Below are positions 12,441-22,438 of a stretch of DNA of 64,000 bases, one piece after another; the stretch's first letter is position 1; every line of letters begins with the position of its first letter. This stretch comes from Psilocybe azurescens. Lineage: Eukaryota; Basidiomycota; Agaricomycetes; Agaricales; Agrocybaceae. The stretch is from NCBI GenBank assembly GCA_023853785.1, contig JAJIRX010000684.1, positions 116,820 through 180,819 on the forward strand, read 5' to 3'. The notes beneath the pieces are model-generated. The model saw only the letters and a list, made by a program, of their open reading frames with translations. It was not told where the DNA came from and searched no databases. Position numbers and translations under genes: made by a program.

Positions 12441-12933
12441 CTGAAACTTTTGTTTACCTTCCCAATACCGATATTTACGTTAGAATGAATTCATCGCTGG
12501 TTTGCGCCGCGCCCATCAAGGATAAAGATATCCCACTCATCCCATTCAAATTGGGCAGCTCCACCATCCTGCCATCGTCGATGAAACACAAGCGAACGCC
12601 TGATACCCTTCTTTTGGTCCGGCTTCTTCCATGTACATAGCATTTTTGTAGCCTCCGCGGTTACTATCTTTTTACAGGATTGGACATCTTGATGTTTCTT
12701 GACATACTATTCCCGGACACCGTTGAAGGCATGGAAGAAATGGCGAAGGGAAGACAAGTAATGTTTCTTGGTAGTTTTGGAGGAGGGACGAGGTGGTCTA
12801 TAGCCGGAATCATATATTACACCCATGTTTGGTGACATACAACCTCTCGTCCGCAAGCAGACATTTTCTATACCTGTACAACGATCACCCATTGTTAAAT
12901 ATATACAGATCGTTAGTATCAATATTGCAATGA
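12441..12933. other. Intergenic, nothing recognised
   Basis: About 490 bases between the small gene and the 3' end of the PXA gene. No convincing coding frame; probably the 3' UTRs of convergent genes. Confidence 0.5.
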
Positions 12934-14555
12934 TCAAGCAGTCTTAAAAATGCGATCGATATTAGACATCGTTGCAATAGGTGCAATGAAGAGAGGTAGA
13001 TCTCTGAAAATTACGATTGAGATCCAGATAGCTCGGGAAAGAGTCCAACCAAAATTCGGTCGAGAAGAAAAGACCACAAGGCGCAGATTACATTGCAGAT
13101 CACTTAAAGGATCGAGTGCAGCTTCGAGTGGCTTTGAGGGATCGGGGCCGAGAAGTAAAGGGAGAAGAAGTGCTGACATTGACACGTTGAGTTAGAATCT
13201 GGTATTTTTACACACTAAAAGCCGAGGAGACGACATACCAACGCCGCCTGTGCCTTTCCACGAAACGAGTCTTGCACGCCATTCAGCTTGTTCTTCTGGG
13301 GACGGCGTCAAAGGCTGTGGTCCTGGGTAGCCATTGGGGAACATAGTACGTTTCGCGGTACGTGTAGTATTGAGAATAAACGCTGGCGAAAGGAAATTGT
13401 GCAACATATGAGGAAGCAGTTTGTCGAGAAAGGGGGTCATCGAAGCTGCGATCATAGACATGATGGTTAATGTGATTGTTGAAGTATACCGCTCCTGGGC
13501 AGAGATGAGTTCGGAGAGGAGGATGAGAGGTGAGTCAGCATAACTTTGCTGTTCGGATAGTGATGGAGGTGTTGGTGACACAGTGATGGTAGGAAATGCT
13601 GACGTGAATGTGTTTGAGGATATTGAGGAAGTAGTTGAAAGTGGAGAAGTAAGGGAAGAGGCGCGGATGACGGGTTCTGGGGCAGGAGGAACAAATGGGG
13701 TAGGTGGGGGTTGAGGTGTTCGCGGGGGAGTTTGCTGGACGAGCTTGATGGTAGACATGGCTTGCTTGTAGGTGTGTATGAGGGCAAGACACATGCCTGA
13801 GAAGGATTGTAGGAGGAGAGAGCGATAACAATGAATGTATGACTAGTCGAAGTAGAAGGAGGAACAGGCGGCTGAGACTTGTATAATTTCAATTAATGGT
13901 GAAACAGATAGTACGAAAGACGCACCACATATATTGGTTCTTCTGGAGGTCCCATGAGGTCCAGAATAGTTCTGTTTATGAACCACGGTTGAGTGATCTT
14001 TGGAATGACATCGTCGATGAGAACTTTGACAATGACTTCGCGAATGATCAAGCGTTCCGACTCTGGTTCATATTCCTCAGGAGGCAAACAGGCCTTGAGA
14101 ATGTGGTCAACTATCTGTCGATAGTATTCTCTGTCGAGTACGCCATCGGGCGAAATTGCCATATGTGGCTGGAGGTGAGCAAAGAGAGAGGGGAGGGACG
14201 CGGCACCTCCTGTTGCATACGCAGTCTGGGTCTTCGCAGCTGCATTACGGTAATCACGATAGTGCTGGGTGATGATAGCAGGGGCATCATGAAAGACCAG
14301 GTCTGAGATATCAAGAGACTGTATTCTATGGTCAAGAGCGCGAATGACGGTGGTGAATACGGCAGATATATGGGGAAGAAAGTCCTTGTCATAACGAGTG
14401 ATCTTTGACCACCACGGGGAAACATAGGCGCGCAAAGATAGAGCAACAAAGTCATAAATTTCTGGAGTCAGTTCATGGGATACATTTTTTGATTCAAAGA
14501 GGACTGGAACGGGGGCGGCATGGAAGAGGAGGCGGCTTGCGAGAGAAGGAGGCAT
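12934..14555 (-). CDS. PXA-domain protein (phox-associated domain)
   Basis: Start ATG 14555 gives MPPSLASRLLFHAAPVPVLF. The first long exon is a PXA domain: LTPEIYDFVALSLRAYVSPWW, ITRYDKDFLPHI, the HYRDYRNAAAK block, GVLDREYYRQIVDHIL and the ESERLIIREVI segment ending in ITQPWFINR. PXA domains occur in endosomal sorting nexins and related membrane-binding proteins. After an intron ending at about 13,800 the second exon reads CLALIHTYKQAMSTIK, a Pro/Ser-rich linker and an amphipathic segment ending SWKGTGG. The last intron (13238-13173) leads to LLLPLLLGPDPSKPLEAALD. Near 13,060-13,071 the conserved-looking end LDRILVGLFPELSG lies one base out of frame (A4 run), so the assembled C terminus, running to 12934, is probably wrong. 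Confidence 0.75.
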
Positions 14556-14731
14556 ATGGCAATGGTACTGGCACTGGGACAGTAACTCAAACTGTACAGT
14601 GCTAATCACGTGACTCTTTTAATTGGTCTTAGTCCAGACTTGAATGTTCGCCTCCTTGTCCATCTCAAGTCACTCGTTTATTTCTATTTAATCTCCTCAA
14701 GGAGAGCGCGCACCTCTTGCCTCCTTGCGCA

Positions 14732-15656
14732 ATGGTGAGCAAGGACACAATCATTATTGTTGCCATATGTGCCGTCCTCGCTGCCCTTGTAATCGTCGCC
14801 GTGGCCATACGCGTCGTCAAGAAGGCTTCATCCACATCAAACCCTCTTCCTCCCGTTCAGCCCCTGGCTCGCCATCGCGAACAACAAGTGGCAAAGTTTG
14901 AGGGCTCTCTTCCACGCTCACAGACATGGTATGGCAGTCAGAACCATCTCGCTCCCCATAATTTGGTTTCTATTTCGACGAGAGGAAGTCGCGCCTCACT
15001 CCTGGCCCAGACTTCGTCCCCGGCAGATACAGAATCTGCGGCCAGCCACTCGCCTTCAATGTACAACCAGTCTCTTCATCTTCCAAATCACTCATTTGAA
15101 CCATCCCGGCCAGGCTCTTCGTCGTCCCTCGGTTCCTCCGAACCTGGGGTTACAAGCCCGTCACTTGATCCACCGGCTCTTCCCCGTGCTCGGTCTTTTT
15201 TCTTCCTCTCCAAGGCGCTCGCGCCCCCTGTCCGTCTCTTCTTCGCACAGTACTATTTATTCCAAGAACAGTCGGCACACCCTGCGCGGTACCCCACATG
15301 GCCTCCACAGCCAAATTCAAATCGTTCTCCCAGCGCCTTTGGCCGTCGACCGACCTGGCGCCGACGTCTCGACGCACCGGTCGAGTCGCTTTGATGGCGA
15401 CGCATTCGACCGCATAAGCGTCGTTGACAAATGGTTATCACCAGGTATGACCACCCGTATGTATTTATTAATCTTTCATTTCGCGCGAAAATTCATCACT
15501 AGAGTTGCAATAGCCGATGAATTCCCTCCAAGTCAAGGTGAAAGACACCAGACACTGTTAAAGTCGCGACCTCCGCCTGTTCCTCGAGTTCCATCCATGT
15601 TTGTATCTCAGAGTATTTCAGACAAGAGAGACGGGTCTAAGCGGATGGATGCGTGA
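14732..15656 (+). CDS. Single-pass membrane protein with Ser/Pro-rich cytosolic tail
   Basis: Start ATG 14732: a short N terminus, then one strongly hydrophobic helix (TIIIVAICAVLAALVIVAVA) followed by basic residues (RVVKK), which is a signal-anchor. The rest is a Ser/Pro-rich tail with many possible phosphorylation sites. The N-terminal frame runs on to a stop near 15394, but the natural continuation is in another frame: RRSRPLSVSSSHSTIYSKNS through to an acidic segment FDGDAFDRISVVDKW and, after a short intron ending CAATAG near 15513, ADEFPPSQG to TGA 15656. Dropping one T from the T6 run at 15196-15201 joins both. I take it as one gene with a one-base error. Family unknown. Confidence 0.6.
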
Positions 15657-15758
15657 GACTTGGTCTTGTACCTTTTATGATGTCATATGACCTTGGCGGA
15701 ATCTATCATTCTCTGATAACGAAATAGCTTTTTTAAACCTGTACTCTCTGTAATCATC

Positions 15759-16590
15759 ATGGCTCACCACCAACCACCCAATGCTCCCATTCTTATATCT
15801 TTTCCAGAAACAAATGAGCTTGTTGACTCTCTCGCAAAGTTCATTACAAAAGCCCAGAAAGATTCCATTGACAAGAAGGGTAGATTCACAATTGCCCTCT
15901 CGGGTGGTTCTCTACCAAAGATGCTGAGAGGTCTCATTGATAACCCACAAATAAAATGGGCACACTGGTCAGCTGCTTTATATACACCCTCCTTATCATA
16001 TCGTTCATATTACTGTCAGGCAAGTCTACTATGTAGATGAGCGGGTCGTTCCTCTCGACCACCCAGATTCCAACCATCGCGCTTGCACAGAGAATCTCTT
16101 CTCTAAAGTCCCCATCCCCGCTGATAACATACACGCTATCGACACAACCCTTCTCAACGACCTTGAGGAACTCTCCGATGCATATGAGAAAACACTCATC
16201 CACGAGTTCGCCCAGAAGGACGCTGCTCGATTCCCCGTCTTCGATCTTATTCTCCTCGGCATGGGTCCTGACGGCCATACTGCTTCTCTTTTCCCCGGAC
16301 ATGATCTGCTAAACGAGGAAGACAGATGGGTAGCCTATGTTGACGACTCCCCGAAACCGCCTCCCAAACGGATCACCTTCACATACCCCGTCATCAACCA
16401 CGCCGCCAGAGTCGCTTTTGTGGCCGCTGGGAAAGAAAAGGCCGAGACTCTCCCTACCATTCTGGACCATCCGGAAGAGGGCCTTCCTTCCTCGAGAGTT
16501 AAGCCTGTATTCCCCGGTCAGCTCTACTGGTTTGTAGATAATGCCGCAGCCTCCAAGGTTGCATATCCTAGAACGCCTTTCCAGCTCTAA
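15759..16590 (+). CDS. SOL3: 6-phosphogluconolactonase
   Basis: Hydrolyses 6-phosphogluconolactone to 6-phosphogluconate, the second step of the oxidative pentose phosphate pathway. Exons 15759-15967 and 16020-16590, with a 52-nt GT-AG intron. Family features read directly: FTIALSGGSLPKML (sugar-phosphate loop), VYYVDERVVPLDHPDSNHR, ADNIHAIDT, the DLILLGMGPDGHTASLFPGH signature, FTYPVINHA and PVFPGQLYWFVDNAAAS at the C terminus. About 259 residues, normal for the cytosolic fungal enzyme. The frame is intact. The symbol follows the yeast SOL family; orthology to a specific SOL gene is not claimed. Confidence 0.96.
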
Positions 16591-17071
16591 TCGTTCCGGT
16601 ACACCTATCCTTATCCATTTCGTTCTTGCACCCCGTAATTACAAACTTTTGAAGTTTATGGAGATACGCTCTTGGCACTTCCCTTTCGTTCGTGGCCTAT
16701 GTAGCTCACTTGTACAATTCATGCCCCCTTGCCGTCCGATGCAAATAGGTGAAATCGTCTTACTACCAGCTGGTCCGGTTATTTTGACATATAATAAGCA
16801 GATCGACAGGGAAGGAACCCCTTGAGCTTCGCCCATGTAACGTTGGTAATCTCCTTTGTCGTCTCCTTGAGCCACATCGCGTAGGGATCTTACGCAGTCC
16901 CTCTCACAAGACGTGTTGATCGTGGTCAAGACTCGGATCGCTTAGATATCACTGGCGTTTCCCATACGGACATAAGGGGGCAAGGGTTCATTAATGTGTC
17001 TTCATATAAAGTTGACCTTGCCGAAGGACTGCTATATTCATAAAAATTGCAGAATTTGGGATCGAACAAGG
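16591..17071. other. Intergenic region upstream of the AP-1 sigma gene
   Basis: 481 bases, with no convincing coding frame. It contains the 3' UTR of the lactonase gene and the promoter of the next gene; no clear TATA box was identified. Confidence 0.5.
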
Positions 17072-18074
17072 ATGATCAACTACGTGTTGCTTGTATCCAA
17101 GCAAGGTATGTTGCATTATAACAATACACGCGTTTCTTTGAACCAAACTTCATTGAACGGTTTTGGTGTTCTTTCTATCCGTGCATTCTCTACCAACTTT
17201 TCTCTGTTGGTCTCTTTTCAGGCAAGCTTCGTCTAGCCAAATGGTTCGTCACGCTATCCTCAAAGGCGAAATCCAAAATCGTCCAGGACGTCTCTCAGAT
17301 GACATTGGCCAGACGTCCACGTACGTGTAACTTTCTCGAATATAAAGGCAAGTGCATTCTTGCTCCCCTCCTCTCGAAACTGAAAGCCACGCGTTTCTCA
17401 GGGAGTAAGGTGTGTATAATCACATTCTCAATAAAACCATCATCATCACAATGTTTATTTGAACCTTGAAGATCGTGTATCGTCGCTACGCGTCCCTATA
17501 CTTCATATGCGGAATAGATGACCTTGATAACGAGCTGGCCACACTCGAAATCATCCATCGCTATGTCGAAATTTTGGACCGGCACTTTGGCAATGTATGT
17601 TATTTATTTAATCTAAACTTTCCAAGCTGGACTGACTATGAAGAATCCGTCAATTAGGTCTGCGAGATGGACTTGTAAAGCTCGCGACTCTTTTGTGACT
17701 ACCCAGAGCTGAAAGTTATTATAGAATCTTTAATTTTCAGAAAGCATATTCGGTGTCGTGATATTCTTCTATTTTCTTTGCCATTCTTGGTGTTGAGGTC
17801 CCCCTTAGATTCTTGACGAGCTCATCATAGCAGGCGAAATGCAAGAACCGTCTGTTGACGTTGTCCTCGAAACGGTAAGCTCTTGATTGATACACTGCAT
17901 ATTTAACAAGTCTATGAACGTTTTCGATGATAGACAAAGACTATCGACAGCTGGGAACTTAATGATCAAATTGTGACTGCAATAAGAGGACGCTGGATAC
18001 ATGTGAAGGCCTGTACTTGGATGATTGGACAGCTAGCATTACCTGCTGAACTCTTAATGTATGAAATTTGTTAA
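17072..18074 (+). CDS. APS1: AP-1 clathrin adaptor complex sigma subunit
   Basis: Small subunit of the AP-1 adaptor that sorts cargo into clathrin vesicles at the trans-Golgi/endosome. Reading: [113 protein letters not shown]. Exons: 17072-17105, 17222-17347, 17402-17409, 17472-about 17594, 17658-17674, 17725-17752, 17809-17874, 17934-18074. The third exon is only 8 nt and is preceded by a GC-AG intron (donor GCAAGT at 17348). The last exon (46 codons) does not look like the usual C terminus, and the island begins directly after it. Frames are intact; about 180 residues versus about 156 usual. Confidence 0.9.
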
Positions 18075-18539
18075 TTGCAACCTAGTACACAAATGTAAAC
18101 AATCACCATATAAAGATTAAATTTCACAAGAATCAAAACTCAAAAGAGATCACCATCAAATCTCTATTATACTTTACTATAAAATAGATCATAAAAACAA
18201 AATATCAAACTGGCATCTTTAATGTATGGTACCTGCTGACCTCAAAGTTTCTAGAAGATGTCATGGATTATCATCAGTGCATCTCCTTTAATCCACTAAT
18301 CATCATTGCCTGAGTTTGCCTCTGTTGTTTCTTGTCTTTGAAAGAAGTGAGAGAGGATGTGCATATTCAAGTCTATAGAAACTAGAAGTTGCATAATACA
18401 AATAAATCTATGGTAATGATAAGGAGAACAAAGAGAAAGAACACATACCTCAGTGACTCAGTCATTTACCATGACTGAGGTGTGTTGAGAACAATAACAA
18501 ATGTCTAAGTCTATGCAAACAAAATAAATATAAATAAAA

Positions 18540-18960
18540 GGTGATGCAGTTGGTGAATGATGACTTGGGCAAGGGGTTTGGTGAAAATATTAGCTGTATT
18601 TATGATACCAGGAGTATGTACAATAAAATTTTTTTGATTCAACATGAAAACAAATGAAATAAAAGCAAATGTTGAAGTGTTTGGACTTGTCATAATTATA
18701 AATTATTGAAATCCAGGAATGTAATACCATTGTTGTTGGTGGCCAAAATAAAAGGGCTTGGACAAGGAATATGAAGTTGTTCAAGAGATTGCCAAAGCCA
18801 AAGTCTTTGAATAACATGAGTCAATGTGACATACTCTGCTTCTGTGGTGGACAGAGCAATGCAATTTTGCTTGTTTGCTGATTATAAAGTAGACCCTCTG
18901 CCTATTGACCAAATGAAGCCTGAGATGGAGGCTCTGTCAGCTTTATTACCACCCCAATTA
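18540..18960 (-). pseudogene. Ty1/copia RNase H remnant
   Basis: The minus strand encodes the end of a copia polyprotein: KQNCIALSTTEAEYVTLTHV followed by an LEQLHIP segment, ATNNNG in the place of the usual active-site ATDNTG, and further on, in other frames, IKKILLYILLVS and NIFTKPLAQ-like text. The RNase H signature NCIALSTTEAEY is unmistakable. The catalytic Asp of the DN motif appears replaced by Asn, stops and frame shifts are frequent, and no upstream RT or integrase is visible, so it is a dead fragment. Confidence 0.8.
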
Positions 18961-19051
18961 GCATTGGAGAGGCCAGAAAGCAGTAGATGATAAGAATCAC
19001 CACTGTAGTGCAAGCGATAATATGCACTGCAATCTTCTTCTATCAATGCTT

Positions 19052-19365
19052 ATGTTAGGGTTTTCTTTTATAATTCACATAATTATCATTTCTTTCTTAT
19101 CTTATTATTTGTCATTCCTTTATGATCTCATCATTTATCTTTCCTGATATCTTAGTCATTCTAGATGTTTCCACTGTCACTCTTTTTCATTACTCATTAT
19201 GATGTTCTTCATTATTCATCATGGTCTTTATTATTACTCATTATAGAACATTGCTTAGTCAGTCACCTCTAGAGTAGTATAAATACTGCATATTTTGTAG
19301 CTATATCTCTAGCTTCAATCTCTCAGGATTTCCACTATCATTGGTGTGATTCTGGATCTGTTAGA
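19052..19365 (+). repeat. Copia-type LTR, 5' part
   Basis: Starts TGTTAGGGTTTTC and contains GCTTAGTCAGTCACCTCTAG and a TATA box (AGTATAAATACTGCAT) also found, inverted, in the LTR at 52365-52833. Homology ends after the TTTCCACTATCATTGGTGTG segment. The matching 3' part of such an LTR lies at 20870-21137 in the same orientation, so the two may be halves of one LTR split by an insertion. Confidence 0.7.
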
Positions 19366-20869
19366 GTCCTGAATACTTGAACCTTGATGTGTTCCTATGA
19401 AGACAAAGGTTAGTGTATTTATTTATTTAGAGTCTGTCTTTCCGAGACTCTTGAGAATGTGTGAGATGCTGAGTATGTATCTGAAGATTATTTGAGTAAT
19501 TTCTTTAACAGTTAGATCTTAAGTTTTAATAGACAAATATCATGTACTACTAGAGTGAGACTATAGAAGTAATGATATAACTTGTATAGTAGCACAAAGT
19601 CTTACTAATGAGTAATTGTCCTGGTGTACTTAAGTTTGTAGGGTGTAAATTTGAGTGTAAAAGATGATATTCAGTAGATATCTAGAGTATTCTTTATATA
19701 CTACAGCTAGTACCTTAACTGGAAAGTTCTATACAATGTTGAGAAGATTCTATTATATTCCAGCTATGGATAACAAACACCAGACAAAGATAACAAGCAG
19801 TGTGTGTTGATATGCCTACAAAGCGGTGTGCTGTGCACAAAACACAAACAAATCAAAGTAATGGGGTTGGGCAAGCTACTTTGCAATGAGTGGCTCTGAG
19901 GGTTGTGAATTGAGGTTTCAGGAGCATAGGCAGTGATGAGGAGTCAGACATTGAAGTGTACTAAATTATATGAGGTTTGATAGGGAGACCAAGTGATGAT
20001 ATACAATGTTCGAGGCTGAATACAATGTTTGAAAGTGCTAATGAGTTACAAAGATGTAGTTTCTGAGTTTGAGACAGTGAGATACTACATTATACCAGGG
20101 ATATGAGGTTCTATTATTCAAAGTAGACTACATACAGGCTTATATAGGTAGAACTTGACACTCTAAAGGGTTTAATCAAAGCAGAAAAGGAATTAAACAA
20201 GCAAAGAGGGAGTAGGAAATCGTACAGAGTAGCACAGAGAAATGGAAATGAATTAAAACAAATATCAAAACCTATTAGAAATCATACAAAACTGCAGGTA
20301 TGCTCTGTAAAGTTAGCCAAGACATTTTGAGGTGTTTAGTGACAGGGAGTATTCAGTTGGGCCTTGGGTACCTTTGTCTGGGCCTCAGTTGCACTCTGGA
20401 GGGCTTTAATAGGTGTTGGTAGATGGTTTGAACCCTTGAAATGATGTGAGAAACTTGGAAAAATGGGTTTACTGAGTATAGAGAACTGCAGTGAGTATCA
20501 GTGTATTGTGTATATGTTTGGTCTTTGATCTTGAATGGGTTTCTAGCCATATGAGGGTATGTCAGATATTCCTGAGATATTATATTGAGCAAGTTCTAAT
20601 CAACAGGACTTGCCTGGTCTGAATTTAGCATGCTATTTACATATCAAATATTATACTGTACTTTGTAGAATGTCTAGCTATGTGTGTAAGAGTTAAAATA
20701 GAATGAAAGTAGTCAAAAATAATTTAGAAAAAGAATTAAGAATTGTTGCTTGAATGCTACTTGTATGTCTTTAGTTTTCAGGGCTGGCTAGTTGGCACAT
20801 CATCTGTAACAAGATCATTGAATTCTCACAAGTCTGTTTTCTGCTCTCTACTCATCTTCTATTTTTATT
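19366..20869. other. AT-rich sequence between two LTR segments
   Basis: About 1.5 kb with no convincing coding frame. It separates the 5' and 3' parts of a copia-type LTR and could be an unidentified insertion or a second partial LTR plus internal debris. I saw no clear terminal repeats. Confidence 0.4.
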
Positions 20870-21137
20870 CTCTTGCTTGAATTTTTTCCAATCTCTTAGA
20901 ATGTCCACTTGATTAGTGTGAACTCTAGATCATTAAATTCTTCTTCTACTTTCTTCTCATTCTCTATTCACTTTCTCTCATCTTTGTCTCTCTTCAATCT
21001 CTTAGAATGTCCACTGTGATCAGTGTAAACTCTAGATCATTAAGTCCTTCCTCTACTCACTCCTAATACTTTATCCTCTTTCTATATTTGTCTTTGTTGT
21101 TGGCCTTATTACACTGATTTTAGTGTTGCTCTAACAG
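20870..21137 (+). repeat. Copia-type LTR, 3' part, with an internal duplication
   Basis: Contains twice the segment CAATCTCTTAGAATGTCCAC with AGTGTGAACTCTAGATCATTAA downstream, then the conserved LTR end (TTTTAGTGTTGCTCTAACA). The terminal CTAACA is the inverse of the TGTTAG start at 19052. The roughly 115-bp internal duplication is not present in the copy at 52365-52833. Confidence 0.65.
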
Positions 21138-22017
21138 CTTACCAAAGCCTTCTAAAGCTCAACTATCACATACTGCTATTACACTGTAACATATGTATAT
21201 AAAGTTAATTATTTTTGAATAAAGAGTGCAGCTCATCTCCTCCAAGACATTATATAAGTGATTGCTATCATTAATATTTTTAGTAAGGCACAAAGTGGTG
21301 ATAAGAAGGGGGAATGAGCTTTGCTCATTCTCCCCCCAAAAAAAAACATTATATGTACAGGACTTATCAGTTCCCAATCATTTTTCTATCTCTAGACAGC
21401 TCAATCTCCTCATACACTCTCATATTTTTCAAGTTGTTTAGCTCTTTCTCCATCACTTTTTCTACTCATTTACATCTAGTCTTGCTATAGCTTTTTAAAA
21501 TTTGCAGAAGGGACTGACATGTCATATCCAGATGAATTTTAATTGCATGCATTATTGCTGCAGATTGACAGAAAGATCATTTCAAAGAATGAGCCAATGT
21601 CATATCACAGATAGTTGATAACATTGAGTGAAGCAGTAAGAGCCACCATTTTGTTGATATCCAAAAAAACATTGAGTAGATTAACAGTAATATTTTTGTG
21701 GTAGATGTATATAAATTTTTATTTTTGATAGGCTTAATAAACAGCAATGCTGGATTGAGTTAGAATTTTTAGTTTTCACTGTTTCTTTCACTTTTCTATT
21801 TTTTCACATTTTCTCCAGATATATCTTCACCTTCTCTACACTCTTTCTCCAGGCTTGACCTCCTTGGGTGAGTTTTTGCTTATCATGTTTGCAAGATTTT
21901 AGATAATGAGCACATTTAGCATCTTCTATTGGAGTAATAGCTGGTTCCAAGGATGGATGCAAGGGTTTGTTGCATATAGTATAATTATTAAAAGCACAAG
22001 CCTCCTCTCTCAATGAC
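21138..22017. other. AT-rich decayed repeat DNA
   Basis: No intact coding frame. A short minus-strand frame (22013-21804) contains LHPSLEPAITPIEDAKCAHY, suggesting debris of a transposon protein, and is cut off by the solo LTR that starts at 22018. Confidence 0.4.
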
Positions 22018-22438
22018 TGTTATGACTTCAGGCTTATATTCACATGCATGGATAAAGCCAACAGTCAAGTAGTCAAGAACAGCGAATTCCAAGCGGTATC
22101 GAGTAAGAGGAGATTAGATTCTCAAGAACTAGCTAAGGAACAATAGCAGTGTTTACTGGCTATTTAAGTGTTTTGAGTATCTACAAAGATAATACAAAAT
22201 GAGTCCAAGTATGAGTCAAGCATAGGATGAGTCACTACAGTGCTGTCAACGTGAGTCAGAATGTGAGTCAGAACAGAAGCGAGTTGTAACGGTGTCAACA
22301 ATATGAGTCAGAATAGAACAAGTCAATATACAATCACATGATGTTGTCCATCATGTGATAAGAAGGTTTTTATATACAAAAATGAAATGAAAAGAAAAAG
22401 AAAAGGGAAAGCGAAAGAAAAATAAAGTGTTTGTAACA
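22018..22438 (-). repeat. Solo LTR of the second gypsy family with target duplication
   Basis: 421 bases from TGTTATGACTTCAGGC to GTGTTTGTAACA, inverted relative to the LTR at 49366-49739 and clearly homologous (ACATGATGTTGTCCATCATG palindrome, repeated GAGTCAGAAT motifs, TTCTCAAGAACTAGCTAAGG). It is flanked by identical 5-bp sequences ATGAC (22013-22017 and 22439-22443), the signature of integration followed by LTR-LTR recombination. Confidence 0.88.

Noticed and set aside
18540..19365. Copia RNase H remnant and the adjacent LTR as one element
   Set aside because: The coding remnant is on the minus strand while the LTR promoter reads plus, so they belong to different copies.
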